A stretch of 64,000 nt of DNA from Epiperipatus broadwayi (taxonomy: Eukaryota; Onychophora; Udeonychophora; Euonychophora; Peripatidae): contig JAQFVV010001011.1 in NCBI GenBank assembly GCA_028023455.1, forward strand, positions 64,001-128,000, given 5' to 3'. Numbering within the stretch: the first letter of the stretch is position 1; every line of letters starts with the position of its first letter. The notes beneath the pieces were generated by a model that was not told the DNA's origin, did no database searches, and was given only the letters and a program-made list of their open reading frames with translations. Of this stretch, positions 26,084-42,500 are shown piece after piece. A program made the position numbers and the translations under genes.

Positions 26084-26169
26084 TTTAACATGATATTCCT
26101 TTTCCACATTATTTCTGTTTTATTAACGAAACTTCGGGCAACACATGCAAATGAGCCAAGCCAATACAG
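26084..26169 (+). CDS. Class B1 GPCR exon: TM5 and intracellular loop 3
   Basis: This 86-nt exon follows a long T tract and TTTGCAG and ends AG before a GTAGTT donor. It encodes FNMIFLFHIISVLL (rest of TM5, with the conserved TM5 asparagine) and TKLRATHANEPSQY (cytoplasmic loop 3), where the L-x-x-K-L-R stretch is the G-protein-facing end of TM5 in this family. It starts in phase 0, as exon 10925-10991 requires. It ends with two bases of a codon that exon 49013-49148 completes to arginine. Most relatives have N-I-x-R where this protein has H-I-I-S, a mild departure. The loop motif NEPSQYR recalls parathyroid-hormone-receptor-like proteins of arthropods, but this is from memory of the family and not from an alignment. 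Confidence 0.88.
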
Positions 26170-28148
26170 GTAGTTTATCAATACTAATTTTATCTAACAA
26201 CATCAACGTGCACGTTAATAGCACAAAACACTTAAATGAATGCATTACTAAATAAAAATATTTTTATACTCTGTTTTTCTTTACAAAGAAAATTTGCAGG
26301 GGTTGTAACTGTTTAAAATGTACAGCTCACTTGTAAATGACAGAAGGGAAATTAGCATGGGGTCTCCACATTCTGGTCTCACAGAAAAAATAACATTTTC
26401 TTTTTATAGTCTGTTAAAATTAGCTAGATAAATATTCTATTTAAAATACTGATTGTAAAAAAAAATAACACATGCTAAAGATACCTAGATACTACAATTT
26501 ATTTAAGTATATACAAATTTAAAATACACACAAGATAGTGTAAATTGACCACCCTATCAACTTATAAGCAAGTTAGTATGATTAGTTATTTATGTCTTCA
26601 ATAATTAAGCTTATGCACAGCTAATATATGGTCTAATACAGTATTACACTAGCTCAATCGTTTCTGATCAGAGATAAACTTGATGCATAGCCTAATAATT
26701 TCAGGCAATTATTATTAAAGTTTTAAGATCAATAAATCTGCTGTTTGAGGACATGCTGTATTCCTTACTTATTTAAATAACCATAAATACTTTCAGGCTG
26801 TAATATAGGTAATTAACTAAATGCTATATGTGCAAATGTAAAAGACATGAGAACAATATTTATGTTAAATTATGTATGAATAAATAAATACATTGAGCTA
26901 GGAATATGCTATACAATAGCTCAGTTGTTGATCACACTAGGCAATAACAATATTTTTCATACATAATTATTTAGATTGTCCACTATACCCTCTCAAAACA
27001 TTAACAATGTCTATTAAAATCTAATTTATCCAAATAGTATTTAAAATGAAATAAAGCAAATGAGATCACTGCCTCAGACATCAACAGAAACATTAACTTT
27101 TCCAAAAGTAAACTGCAATAAGCAGAGAAATTATATACCATTGACCTAAATAATGATGATTGTTTAAGATATATCTTTGATTGATAATTGAATAAAACTA
27201 AATTCAAATCAATAAATAACTAAATTCTGACATATTCTACAAATCTGATATTATTTACAGTTACACAAATTTACTTTAATATTTAACAACATTCTATTTA
27301 AATCAACAAGTTTCTAAATAATCATGATTACATTTTGAGAATGTTTTCTAAACTACACAATATTTATAATGTTTAAATGAAATAAAGCTTTACTCAGTTT
27401 TACATCTATTTTAATAAATCGTGGGATATAATATAAACATGAATAAACATTTCATTCATACCTTACATTAGATCAACATGGAATTATTGCTTCAGTTATA
27501 TTCTAAATTGAAACACTCCACAATAATTTATTAACAATAAATTCTATTAGATAATATCACATTTTAAAATACCCAATCCCATTATATGCAATATACAGTA
27601 GATTTTTTTTGAAGGTGACTTACAGTCACTGATATTATTCGTCTACTTAATTCTCCAATCAATCAATTATAAAATGGATTTTATAACAATTAAACTATTT
27701 ATGATGATAATTGACAGTTGTCCAAGCCAATTATAATTTTAAGTTATAATGGTCCATACAATTTATGATCTCCACTTAAAAGGTGTTTAATAGTAATTAT
27801 GATATTTTTTCTGAATACTGACAGAACAAAATCTATTATGTATTTTGTAACTGGACAAGATAAGCAAATATATAATCAAGTCTGAACTAATGAAATAATA
27901 GCAAACAAATATTTAAATGCAGTAAGAAATACAAAATTAATATGTAATCGGATTTTAAAATGACATATAAAATATACATATATCTAATTATATTTAACAT
28001 AACAAGATGGGTTTGATCTTGGATCAAATTTCAAGTACCAAAATTACCTTACACATTCAAAAGAAAAATAATCAAACAGATTTACTAGACTTTAAATTCA
28101 TTCTAAATTTATTGGTTTATGATAAAAGTTTATTACAGTAATAATAAC

Positions 28149-28150
<2 letters not shown>
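26170..28150. other. AT-rich intronic sequence
   Basis: No gene, palindrome or long microsatellite was seen. The only frame of note is on - at 27001-27207 and has no recognisable domain. Confidence 0.5.

Positions 28151-28192
<42 letters not shown>
28151..28192. repeat. (TA)n microsatellite
   Basis: This TA run forms the left flank of the palindrome at 28221-28413. Confidence 0.9.
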
Positions 28193-28194
<2 letters not shown>

Positions 28195-28220
28195 TTAAAA
28201 AACAATATTGTAATTATAAT

Positions 28221-28413
28221 TGAAATAATATTTTTAATGGTTTACAAACAATTACAAACAATCCTTAAATCCGCAGAAGTACTTTCGGTTACTTTCTAAC
28301 CTGCCTCAACTGAAATTCAATGGCAGTTGAGGCAGGTTAGAAAGTAAGAAAGTACTTCTGCGGATTTAAGGATTGTTTGTAATTGTTTGTAAACCGTTAA
28401 AAATATTATTTCA
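28221..28413. mobile_element. Small palindromic element between TA runs
   Basis: Arms 28221-28312 and 28324-28413 are near-perfect inverted repeats around an 11-base spacer, with TA sequence close on both sides. Each arm carries AGAAGTACTTTC (with a G after it on the left), shared with the PLE-type palindrome at 18 kb. The inner arm end is GCCTCAACTG against CAGTTGAGGC. There is no coding capacity. It is probably a non-autonomous relative of the larger palindromes. The transcript would form an almost perfect hairpin of about 90 pairs. Confidence 0.75.
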
Positions 28414-28531
28414 TATATATATAACAGACCAGACAAATGATATTTGCAATAATGTCATAACCAGTTAAAAATATTAAATCTCACATTTATTTAATATATT
28501 AATAATTGATAGTCTATTACTATATAGACTC

Positions 28532-28649
<118 letters not shown>

Positions 28650-29058
28650 TATGTGTATGAAACTCCAACTATGTTAATACTATATAAAATTGAAGGTGAG
28701 ATTTGAAACATCCTCCTGAGATATGAAATATAATATACAATGGTAAATAAAATATAATCAAATAAAAATTGATATCTATTTATTCAATGATGTAATTCCT
28801 TAATAATTAAATGGGGATAAAACTCACTGTATTAAAATCCTTCTCTATCCAAATATTACCAAGTTAAATCTGGCATATATATTAAAATTTTATATATTTG
28901 AAAACATCAGGTCATATTAACCTATTTCATCAGTAAGAATTTATATAATGAGAATGAATCTCCATGACCTTTTTATTGCATGAATTCCATAATAAACCTT
29001 ATATATATATATATTGTATAATTCCATAATAAACCTTATATATATATATATATATATA

Positions 29059-30601
29059 TTATACTGGGTTCGAAATGGATCATCAAAACACTAGTCTATT
29101 AGGCAGAGAAGAACATACTCGGAGAGTATGTATGCCTAAATGATAGCTATAGAATATATAACTAGCATTAAATTTCCAGGACATAACTTCTTCTCAACTG
29201 TTCAGTTCAACACCCAAGTTCAAAGCACTTTTTTATTTTATATAAACATAGGTGCTAGTTAATTATCCAAGAATTAATAAATAACACATTTTGAGCAATG
29301 GTCACTAACCCAACATCTAAATATCCACGACTAGCTCAGTTCTTTGTAATCACTAATAGATTATACATAATTAGTGGTGAAAAGAATTGATAAAAGATTT
29401 GTAAAAGAAGTGATAAAAAGAATTGACCGACAAATAGAGTTTAAGTTTTAAGACAATTTATTAACCAACATTAATTTACTAAATTTAAACATCTTTATAA
29501 TTTTTTTTTACTAATATAACACACGCACATTTTAAATTAACGCACTACAATATATATCTTATGAAAAGCCTAAATAATGTTTGATGTTTATAAAATCATA
29601 TAGCATTCACAAACATGCACATCAATAGTTCATTTTATGCATTCTTATAGAGTTCAAATTACTTGTCTCTGAAGGTTTTACAAAATAATGTGATGCAATG
29701 GCTATTATAAAAATAAGAATATGAAAATAAGAAAATGTTTTACCTAGGATTTTGTGCGTAGATTTAGAACTTTGTTTTCTTCTTGTTTGCTGCATCCATT
29801 ATGAATACTTCCAGCCAGCTGGGATGTTTCCTTGATGAGTTTCCTTATTATTCATGATTATTACTATTGGAGACAATTGGATATTGATGGAGATTTCCTA
29901 GTTGTTACGCTGACATTATTTCATGGGCAGATCTTGCTGTTTTCATCAGACTGTGGAGAAACATGTCTTCCCAAAAACTGCTCAGCACTGCATTTTGTTT
30001 CTGGATACAATTAACTCAACTGATTGTCCTCTTTTGACTTAACTGACTCAATTAATTTCTGAACTGCTTGTCCAATAAAATTTTTACTATTTATACCTGC
30101 GACGTGTTGTCCTTGTAATAACCTCTGGCAATACCTGTTGTTGAAATTCCATTCATAATTCTTTGACAATGTGTTTTGGAAGATTATTTAATTAGTAATA
30201 GCCATGCAGACGTGTTGTTTTATATTTTTAATTAATAGCCATTGCTGTGTTTTTTAATGATAGACTTCTTTTATTTCATTTTAATATTTATTATGCATAC
30301 ATTTTTTATTTATTTACAATCGCACATATGTATGCACATATATAACTAGTTTTAAGATTACTTTTTCTTTAATTCGAATGAAAAAAGATTTGTAAATTTA
30401 AAACTTTAAATTATATTTTGACTAATAATAATAAACTCTACTTCCTTTTATAAAACTTTTAGTTTATCTTTTCTAACCAAAACTCCCCCTCCCTTCTTTT
30501 AATCAGTTATTTTCTAACTTTTATTTCAAACTCTTTTACGAAAAATTATTTTAATAATTTTTTTAGATAAATTATCATGTGCCAATATCAATATTGGTAC
30601 A
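29059..30601 (-). repeat. 3' LTR of a - strand LTR retrotransposon
   Basis: Direct copy of 33076-34595, so the pair are LTRs. On - it begins TGTACCAATA and ends CCCAGTATAA against a TA run. Just upstream on - (30602-30625) is a purine-rich AAATGGGGATGATG, a good polypurine tract, which fixes this as the 3' LTR. The copies share almost all of their length with scattered substitutions, so the insertion is not very recent. Confidence 0.8.
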
Positions 30602-32187
30602 TTACATCATCCCCATTTGAGAGTAAAATGCGTCATTTTTTTGACCATTTTATCTCTGACAACTTTAATTCTTAATTTTTTTTTTCTAAGTTTGCTTTTT
30701 GATATCTTTTACTTTCCATACAAAGGGCAATCTCAATTAGGCTTTACTTCTTTTGATGCAAGGAACTTTGCTTACAATGTTCTGAGTCCTGGATATTGAC
30801 CATGAGGACAAACTAATTTTGTGGCACAGGGATCTTTTAAAAATGAGGTGGATGCAGATTTGCTGTCTTATACCGACTTACACTATGAAAAACAAAGCTT
30901 TGGCTGCCGATTCTCTTGATCAAACTTTGAGTAAGAAAAGGTCACTGTGAATAGCAAGAATTTTCAACTGTCCATTTTTGACTTATGCTTTGGAAAACAA
31001 TTGCCGATTCTCTTGATCAGACTTTGACTAAGAAAAGGTTGCTGCGAATGGCAGGAATTTTCAACTGTATATTTCCAACTTACACTTTGGAAAATGAGGT
31101 ATGAGATATGGGGATTCTCCCCTGAAAAATACTTACAACTTACTCTGGTTGTCACCAATGCACATTTTAAAAGAAGAATGATCCCTGCCAATCCATTACT
31201 GGTACTAAAATTTATCCAGTGAACAGCTTTAAACTTATCCTTATCTAAAATTATTTTTATACTACCCTCTTTCCTTAATTTCTAACCCTGATACTTTTCT
31301 AATACAACTTAGATTGACTCTCATTTATATTTATGAACATTACAATATCATTTTTTAAATCATACGACCAATATCTATTTTAATCTTACAATATTATTCT
31401 TAAGTTAGCCTGAACATATTTATTTAATCTTACAATACTATTCTAAACCGTCACGGACATTAGTTTACATATTTATTTATATTACAATATTATTTTAATC
31501 CATTACTTTAACTTATGTATTAACGTGTGTATATTCAGAAAACTATTTTATTTTACTGCTCTTTAGTATTATACAGACATTTGACTTGACTTAATGACTT
31601 TTAACCATTTATTTATTTCCTTTTATTAACTTACGTATATTCAAAACTATTTTATTTTAACGTGCATTTACTCAGAAAGAAAAAAAAAATATTTTACTTT
31701 ATTACGATTCATTGTTTATTATTATTTACTACAGATATACTATACTTATATTTTTAACTTGATTTTATCGATTTTTTTTAACTATTTGACCTACTTATTT
31801 ATTTACGAACATTTTTCTTAATTAATATGTGAGTGGGGAAAAAAAACATTTTACTTTACGAAGCCTCCGTTATTATTTGATAAAACAATCCATCATTTCA
31901 AATAGCGAAATTCTAATTCAGGGTTTTCACCTACATCAAAATAATTATATTAAACTCATAGTCCATTTCCGGTCCTTTTTGTTTATTTCCTTTACTATTC
32001 TGCCCATTTACTAACTTTTAAACTTTGTCAGGCGGTTCCTTCTTTCTTACTACTAACTCACTAATACAAATTATACTCCATATTCCCACTTCTATCCCTC
32101 TATTAAAATTTATTTTATCTCTTTCTGTTCTATTTTCTCTCTTGTAAATCAGAAAACCTTTAAGCTTTGCAGATCTCCGTATTTTTC

Positions 32188-32691
32188 CTAACTGTGAATA
32201 TTTTTTCTATGCTTCCTTTTTATTTTAAATCTATGTTTAAAACAAATACGAATGCTTCCTTTTGAAAACTCTAATACATTACTTTCTATCTTTATTATTT
32301 TTATTTCTCTATCACTATATTTAACACTATTTTCTGCCTTTTGATCTACATAAGTTTCTACTTTATCTGTTATTTCACATCTTATGTCTCTTACTTCTGC
32401 ACTGAGTTCCTTAATTTCTCCTTTAACCTGACTAATTTCTTCCTTCAATTCTGCTTTGAGTTCTAACTGGCTTTGTTCAAGTTTCTGATACAATTCTTTT
32501 TTGAGGTCTTGCTGACTTTGCTCAAAATTTTGCATCATATTCATCATCATCTGCATCTCAGATATATCTTCCTTTTCCACTAACTGGGGATTTTTTAAAT
32601 ATATGTGCACCCATGTTTTTATATTCTCATGTTCCCTTTCTAATGCCTCTACTCTTTTTATTCATTTCTCCAGCTCTATATCTTTTCCCAT
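32188..32691 (-). pseudogene. Gag-like coiled-coil protein, broken
   Basis: The frame opens at 32691 (ATG), meets an in-frame TGA at 32664-32662, and then stays open to 32188. Residues in the middle form a long Glu/Lys/Gln coiled coil (EQSQQDLKKELYQKLEQSQ, then LKAELKEEISQVKGEIKEL). Such coiled coils are common at the N-terminus of arthropod LTR-retrotransposon Gag proteins. It lies 0.4 kb inside the 5' LTR in the same orientation, which is the gag position. The C-terminus is basic (KHRFKIKRKHRK). A host protein is unlikely given the LTRs on both sides. It cannot be functional as it stands because of the early stop and the missing pol. Confidence 0.6.
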
Positions 32692-33041
32692 TTTGAAACC
32701 AAATATTTTATTTTTTATTTTTTTCAAACTAGTGCTTACGTTAAACTAAATTTATTATACAACTTATTTATTTATTTTTCTTACTAAGACGGCAACACAT
32801 GCTAACTCCACCCTTTTTTCCCATTTTTCTATCCGATCTTAACACTTCAGCTCTGCTCATAATATCAAACTGTCTCTGATTTAATAGCATAAATGTCAAA
32901 ATCTCTATTCATTTAAAGGAAAAAAAGTTTTCGGTCAATGCTTTTTTTTTGTTTTTAAATTAAAACACTTTCACATACATAATTTAGCTTTTGTATAAAA
33001 AAAAATTTTAAACAAGAAACAAAGTATTTAGGTACTATTGT

Positions 33042-33075
33042 TTCTTAGGTTCAACCCCAAGTTGGGTATAGCCAT
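33042..33075 (-). promoter_or_regulatory. Primer-binding-site-like sequence of the - strand LTR element
   Basis: On -, directly after the 5' LTR, the sequence reads TGGCTATACCCAACTTGGGG then TTGAACC. It matches the complement of a lysine-type tRNA 3' end, including the T-loop complement TTGAACC, again with extra bases between TGGC and CCCAAC, as at 8605. Confidence 0.5.
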
Positions 33076-34595
33076 TTATACTGGGTTCAAAATGGGTCAT
33101 CAAAACACCAGTCTCTTAGGTAGAGAAGAACATACTCGGAGAGTATGTATGCTTAAACAATAGCTATAAAATATATAACTAGTGTTACATTTCCAGGACA
33201 TAACTTCTTTTCGACTCTTGAGTTCAACACCAGAAATTAAAGCACTTTTTTTTTGTTTTGTGTAAACATGGGCGTCAGTTAATTATCCAAGAATAAATAA
33301 ATAATGCGCTTTGAGCAATGGCCACTAACTCAATGTCTAAATATCCATGACTAGCTCAGTTGTTTGTAATCACCAATAGATTATACATAATTAGTGGTGA
33401 AAAGAATTGATAAAAAGAATTGACCGACAAATAGAGTTTAAGTTTTAAGACAATTTATTAAGTAACATTAATTTACTAAATTTAAACATCTTTATAATTT
33501 TTTTAACTAATATAACACACACACATTTTAAATTAATACCCTATAATATATATCTTATGAAAAGCCTAAATAATGTTTGATGTTTATAAAATCATATAGC
33601 ATTCACAAACACGCACATCAATAGTTCATTTTGTGCATACTTATAGAGTTCAAATTACTTGTCACTGGAGGTTTTATGAATTAATGCGATGCAATGGCTA
33701 TTATAAAAATAAGAATATGAAAATAAGCAAATGTTTTACCTAGGATTTTGAATGTAGATTTAGAACTTTGTTTTCTTCTTGTTTGCTGCATCCATTATGA
33801 ATACTTCCAGCCGTTTGGGACATTTCCTTGATGAGTTTCCTTATTATTCACAATTATTACTATTGAAGAGAATTAGATATTGATAGATATTTCCAATTGT
33901 TATGCTGACATTATTTTATGGGCAGATCTTGCTGTTTTCATTGGACTGTGGAGAAACGTATGTTCCCAAAAACTGCTCAGCACTGCATTTTGTTTCTGGA
34001 TACAGTTAACTCAACTGATTTTCCTCTCTTGACTTAACTGACTCAATTAATTTCTGAACTGCTTGTCTGATAAAATTTTTACTATTTATACCTGCGATGT
34101 GTTGTCCTTGTAATAATTTCCGGCAATACCTGTTGTCAAAATTCCATTGATAATTCTTTGACAATGTGTTTAGAAAGATTGTTTAATTAGTAATAGCCAT
34201 GTAGACATGTTGTTTTATATTTTTAATTAATAGCCATTGCTGTGTTTTTTAATGATAATCTTCTTTTATTTCATTTTAACATTTATTATGCATACATTTT
34301 TTATTTATTTACAATCACACATATATACGCACATATATAACTAGTTTTAAGAATTCTTTTTCTTTAATTCGAATGAAAAGAGATTTGTAAATTTAAAACT
34401 TTAAATTATATTTTGACTAATAATAACAAACTCTACTTTCTTTTATAAAACTTTTAGTTTATCTTTTCTAACCAAAACTCCCCCTCTCCCCTTTTAATCA
34501 ATTATTTTCTAACTTTTATTTCAAACTCTTTTACGAAAAATTATTTTAATATTTTTTTAGATAAATTATCATGTGCCAATATCAGTATTGGTACA
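33076..34595 (-). repeat. 5' LTR of the - strand LTR retrotransposon
   Basis: A 1.52 kb copy of 29059-30601. The outer end abuts a TA run (34596-34611), so the TGTACC end lies inside TA sequence. On - the interior starts at its other end with the primer-binding-like site. Confidence 0.8.
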
Positions 34596-34611
34596 ATATA
34601 TATATATATAT

Positions 34612-36439
34612 TATAACAAATAAAAATTATGGCAATATTTAATAGGGTGTCCATGCTGTGGTCCAATTCTAACCAATTAAAATGCTTCGAGAGCTGCTAC
34701 AACTTATTTTATAGCCTCCATGTTGTAGACAAATATACTTAATAAAATAGAGGCTTCCATGTTGTGGATTAAATCTAACTAAATGAGAATTATTCTTTAC
34801 TCAGTTAATTTTATAAAACTTATTAAATTGATATAAAACATATTTTGTAATCTTTCGATCGGTCATCCACATTTTATTTCAAATATAACTCAAACAATTG
34901 GGAGAGGTTACAAACATAACATATATTATCGAACAGTTTAAGCTAATTATCAAGAAATATTCCCACCTACCATAATTCTTATTAAAAAATGTTCCTAATA
35001 AAAGTATATAATTCTTGAAATAAATCAGTTACTTTTCAGTCTGGAAAATCAAGTTTAAGTTTTATTTCCATAGAATTTAACTACTACAAGTTTTAAAAAG
35101 AGTTCATATGTTTTGAAAAAAATAAAACAGTTCATAAATTTTCCAAAATAATTTTTAAAATTGTAAACTTGTCATCTTCTACATAGAGAAATATAATTTT
35201 AATACATATAATTTTATATAAATTTTAAATGTATTGATCTCAGGAAATTTGAGATAGCTATCGTCATAAGGAAAGGAAAAAGAATAATTTTGGTAACTCA
35301 GTAAAATATTTCAATAATGTGACTAAAATTATTTATTTCAGCAAAACTTATTTCAGCCAAAATTTTTGACTTGTATTTAATTTTTTATGATAAGCGAAAA
35401 TAATTACATTAGAAGATTTGAATTGCCTAAAAAATAAAAAAAATGAATTGAATGAATCAATAATCTGACAATGAATTTAATAGAATGAATACACATTCCT
35501 TAAACATCACCTTTCTAAAGATATTTCATATAATAATTTTTACAAGTCCACCTTATTTACTTACTAATAGCTACTTAATCAATTTTTAACTGATGAACAT
35601 CATTTAGTTAACAACATACTATTTTTATTTAGAAATTTTAGTATATTTTTATATCAAAACGCATGTATATGCATGTATATTTTAATTATACATCTGACTT
35701 GTATTAATTCATACAGTATAAACTAACAAATATTGTTGAGAGTAATAATTGAATAATTATTAAATGACTAAAACGTTATTGAACATCATAATTTAACGAA
35801 GCTATTGTTATCTGTTATTTGTTTACATTATACTAAATGCTCAATAATTAACTAAGATGTTTTTGTATAAAAGTATCAATCATTGAAAGATAATGTTAAC
35901 TAAATTTTTAAACATTTTTTTATCTATATCCATATACCTTTCTTTAAATAATTTTAATATGATAAATATTTTAGCTATAATTTTATTTATTTTTTATAAA
36001 TATATACCATAAATATATTGTTTATAATTTGCACATCAAATCGGTCTATCACGATTGACTCATACCCCTTCAAACAAAATAAAAATATAGCCATTTTTAT
36101 TTTGCTTTCTAATTTATTGACTTTATTGGCTAAACTCTGAATCATATCACACAAGTAAGTATCTCTTTCACTGACAATTTTTATTAAGGAAACCAATTCA
36201 CATTTATGATGGTTCATTTATTTTGTTTAATATGTTTTTTTTTATGAGTCTTGATTTTTAATTAATTATTTTGTGTGGTTATATCGTCATCAGATTAAGA
36301 ATTTTTTTTTCATCGTTATTCTTAGTATTTTCCAATCTTCGGTTGTTAACCGTTTGATTGCCTGACTCGTAAAAAAATGAGTAGATTTGACGTCACTCTA
36401 AATCGGCTACTTTTTATCCCATGTATACATATTATACAT
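34612..36439. other. AT-rich intronic sequence
   Basis: No gene was found. A short phrase (CCATGTTGTGG and variants) recurs three times at about 34650-34770. The - frame at 35987-36217 has no recognisable domain. Confidence 0.5.
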
Positions 36440-39431
<2,992 letters not shown>

Positions 39432-39501
<70 letters not shown>

Positions 39502-39514
39502 TTATATATATATA
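39432..39514. repeat. (TA)n microsatellite
   Basis: A TA run broken once by a short T tract. The sequence after it (about 39515-39600) is richer in G+C and contains AACTTGGGGTTGATGTCC, faintly like the primer-binding-like site at 33 kb. Confidence 0.9.
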
Positions 39515-42500
39515 ATGGGATGGTGCCGGTATGAAATTTCCCCACATTGAACTTGGGGTTGATGTCCAATCATCATCATCCAACAGATGGGTAGCCAAGA
39601 TAGTGTAATGGCATGGAATCATAGTAAATACCAAACACTTGATGTTGTACCATAATCATTTGAAAACACCAATATTTCCATCATTTCAGCATAAAGATCC
39701 TTATTATCTATACACAAATACCTATTACAATACCATGTAACTATAACTAACTGTTTTTCTTTTGGGACGAGATGATTAATATCCATCCTTTGGAACTTCA
39801 CCCAATTCCATCTTTACAACATTGGCTTCTAGGTCTTAGAGTCCCTTTTCTCATGATGTGAGATCAATCACTAATATAGCTCAGATATAAAACAAATAAA
39901 TCATATGTATTGTTATTCTGTACATATTTACTATTTCATTTAAATATTTTCTGGTGATGATGTCACTCCCATCCTTCTTCAAAGGCAAGAAAAAGATCTA
40001 GACGCTAAATATATAATTAGCCACTAGGAGGTTTTTATACATACTGGATATATATGACCAAGATTTTACATATAACTAAAATTACCTTTTCATATTTTTA
40101 CTATGATTCATAATGTATTTTTATCTGATGAAGGCTTATGACAATATTTATAAAGAGTTTTATAATTGATAAATAAACACATATAAGCAGTTTAATTTCA
40201 ACATCTGATTCATGTTTTATTCCAACATTACAAAATAATGTGTGCATCCTGATACAATTAATTAAGATGAAATTAATTATAGAATTAATAAACATTTAAT
40301 AATTAATAACAATAAGAGAAAAAATGGAAATCATCACATATCTTTTAATTGTGGTATTTAAATGTCATTTCACCTACAGTAAATAATTTGCTCTTTTGTG
40401 ACATTCATCTAATTAATAAACAAAATCAAAAAATGCATATACACATCCTATATTGTCAAGAATATTGTAATATAACTATTACATAATTAATCGGTATCGA
40501 TTCATAGCTGTGCATAATTTCTGCATTTACTAAATGAAAACTAATAAAAAACATCCAGGCACTATTATCATTTCATGCTATCACCTCCATTTAATATTTT
40601 ATTTTAATCCTGTCCCCTACTGCTATACATCTATGCACATACACATCGTTTAGAAATTAAATATTTCCCCAAAAATGTTTACATAAATATTTCAATTTAA
40701 AAAATGAACATCTATTTTAAAATGAATTATAGCAAGATACATCAACATATGTGTGTATATATATAATACAATTGATAAAACAGTTGAAAATAAAATAAAA
40801 ATAGAAAAAATTGCATAAATAATAACATAATATTTAGTAATAACAAAACTCTTAATTGCTAAGACCTAACTTGATATTTGAAGAGAGCGGTTTAAAAATG
40901 AAATGTCAATAGTTATTAATAAAATTTAGTTCTATATTACAGATTGTTTGTGTTTCTTCATTTATGAAATACTGTTAAATAGCTTTTAAGCACACACTAT
41001 GGACAAGGTTCACGTGGAAACTTACTGAACAATAATAGTGGAGAAGAAAAAGAGCACAAAACATCTTTTAAAGCACATACTGATTATTGCACCCATATTT
41101 TCTTCAAATTAACATGGTTACCATTTTCAAAATTATTGTTAAGATTCTAGCAAATTTATGGTATAGATGTAAACTAATTGATGTCTAAACTTATTTACAG
41201 ACAATCCTGAATTGGCATTAGAGTAGAATTTCTCCATGTTTTCCCATTCTTCTCATATTTACTTTTCCAAAGTGGATGAAGGCATGAGACCTTATAAACC
41301 CTGTAGCCATGACTTCTTACAAGGTCATCCTTGGATGTGTTTCTCTAATCTCCCATTCAGATGTGTCTAGACTCCTGAGGCTTCTAGCCCTTTGGAACAA
41401 AGCACTCTCGCATTCAGTAATTGCGTTTCTTTTTAAACTTTATCCACAGCAAGATATTTGAGATAAGTTGGCAACACCAGTTTAAAAAAAACAATAATAA
41501 TACCCTTGCTTCACTTTTACTTTAGTATGTATTCATTTTCTATTACTGGAATAATTGATCCCTTAATGGCATTAGACTCCTGGTGGTAATATGTGATTTA
41601 AGTATTGATGATCCACTTGAGTTGTTTGAAATATTTTTATTTTGGAACTGCTAACTTATGATTAATTAGTAACTGGCTACAAACTAGTTTGGTGGTCAAA
41701 AACAATCATTAGTGGCCTCTTTGATGTTACACATTTGTTAATTAGTTTTTCTCTATATCTTTTTCTTTCTTTCTCTCTCTCTTTTTTAAATAATTTTAAC
41801 ATATAATAAAATAGAAATAACATATGCAATTAAAAAGCCTGCTTTATATAGAATTAAACTTGAAATATTAATCTTCTTGACTTATATGAAGGCTTCTAAT
41901 TTGGTACTGTCCACACATTCACATAGGCCCACACACACAGAATGAAGTTGATGTGTATTACGTAGCTAAATTTAGCAGCAATCTTGAATTTTACACCATT
42001 TCCTTTTTCTTTCAATATTCTATCAATGATTTTCAATGAAAAATGCATATAGCTGATTAAAATAAATATAAAAATGATTTTTTCTCAACTATTTTTTTGG
42101 GAATAATTGGGGTCTTGCTTGGGTTTCCAATTAACACCCTCATATATATGTATATGGGGTGTGTGTTATTGTACAAAAATATATCAGAATAGAACTGAAC
42201 AGAAATTTCTATAATTAAAGAGTTTGAGAGTTAAGATTCACTTAATTAATAATTTTATATCTCCCAACCTTAAATATTTTAGAATTGATTATTGTATATT
42301 AGTAATAAATTGAATGAAACTACAAAATAGCAAATGAAAATATGGTTAAAATCATAAGTACAATGTTGTTATAAATAGGTCTGCAGGACTAGCAATATTG
42401 TGCCTATATAGCCAAATAAATCAAACCAGATAATATAAATAACTGGATAATGAATTTACATCATTTTTTTTAGAATTCTCTGAACAATGCTTTAATCGTT

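Larger units (their letters stand above)
30602..33075 (-). mobile_element. Interior of the - strand LTR retrotransposon, heavily decayed
   Basis: The 2.5 kb interior is too short for intact gag-pol. From 5' on -, it has a primer-binding-like sequence next to the 5' LTR, a gag-like coiled-coil frame (32691-32188), then AT-rich decay. At about 31137-31090 a segment reading CKYFSGENPHIS resembles a damaged CCHC zinc knuckle (C-x2-C-x4-H). A 98-base unit is tandemly repeated at 30905-31100. No reverse transcriptase, protease or integrase motif remains that I can see. Confidence 0.65.

Noticed and set aside
32188-32610. Host coiled-coil protein
   Set aside because: It lies between two LTRs in the gag position and orientation, with an in-frame stop just upstream.
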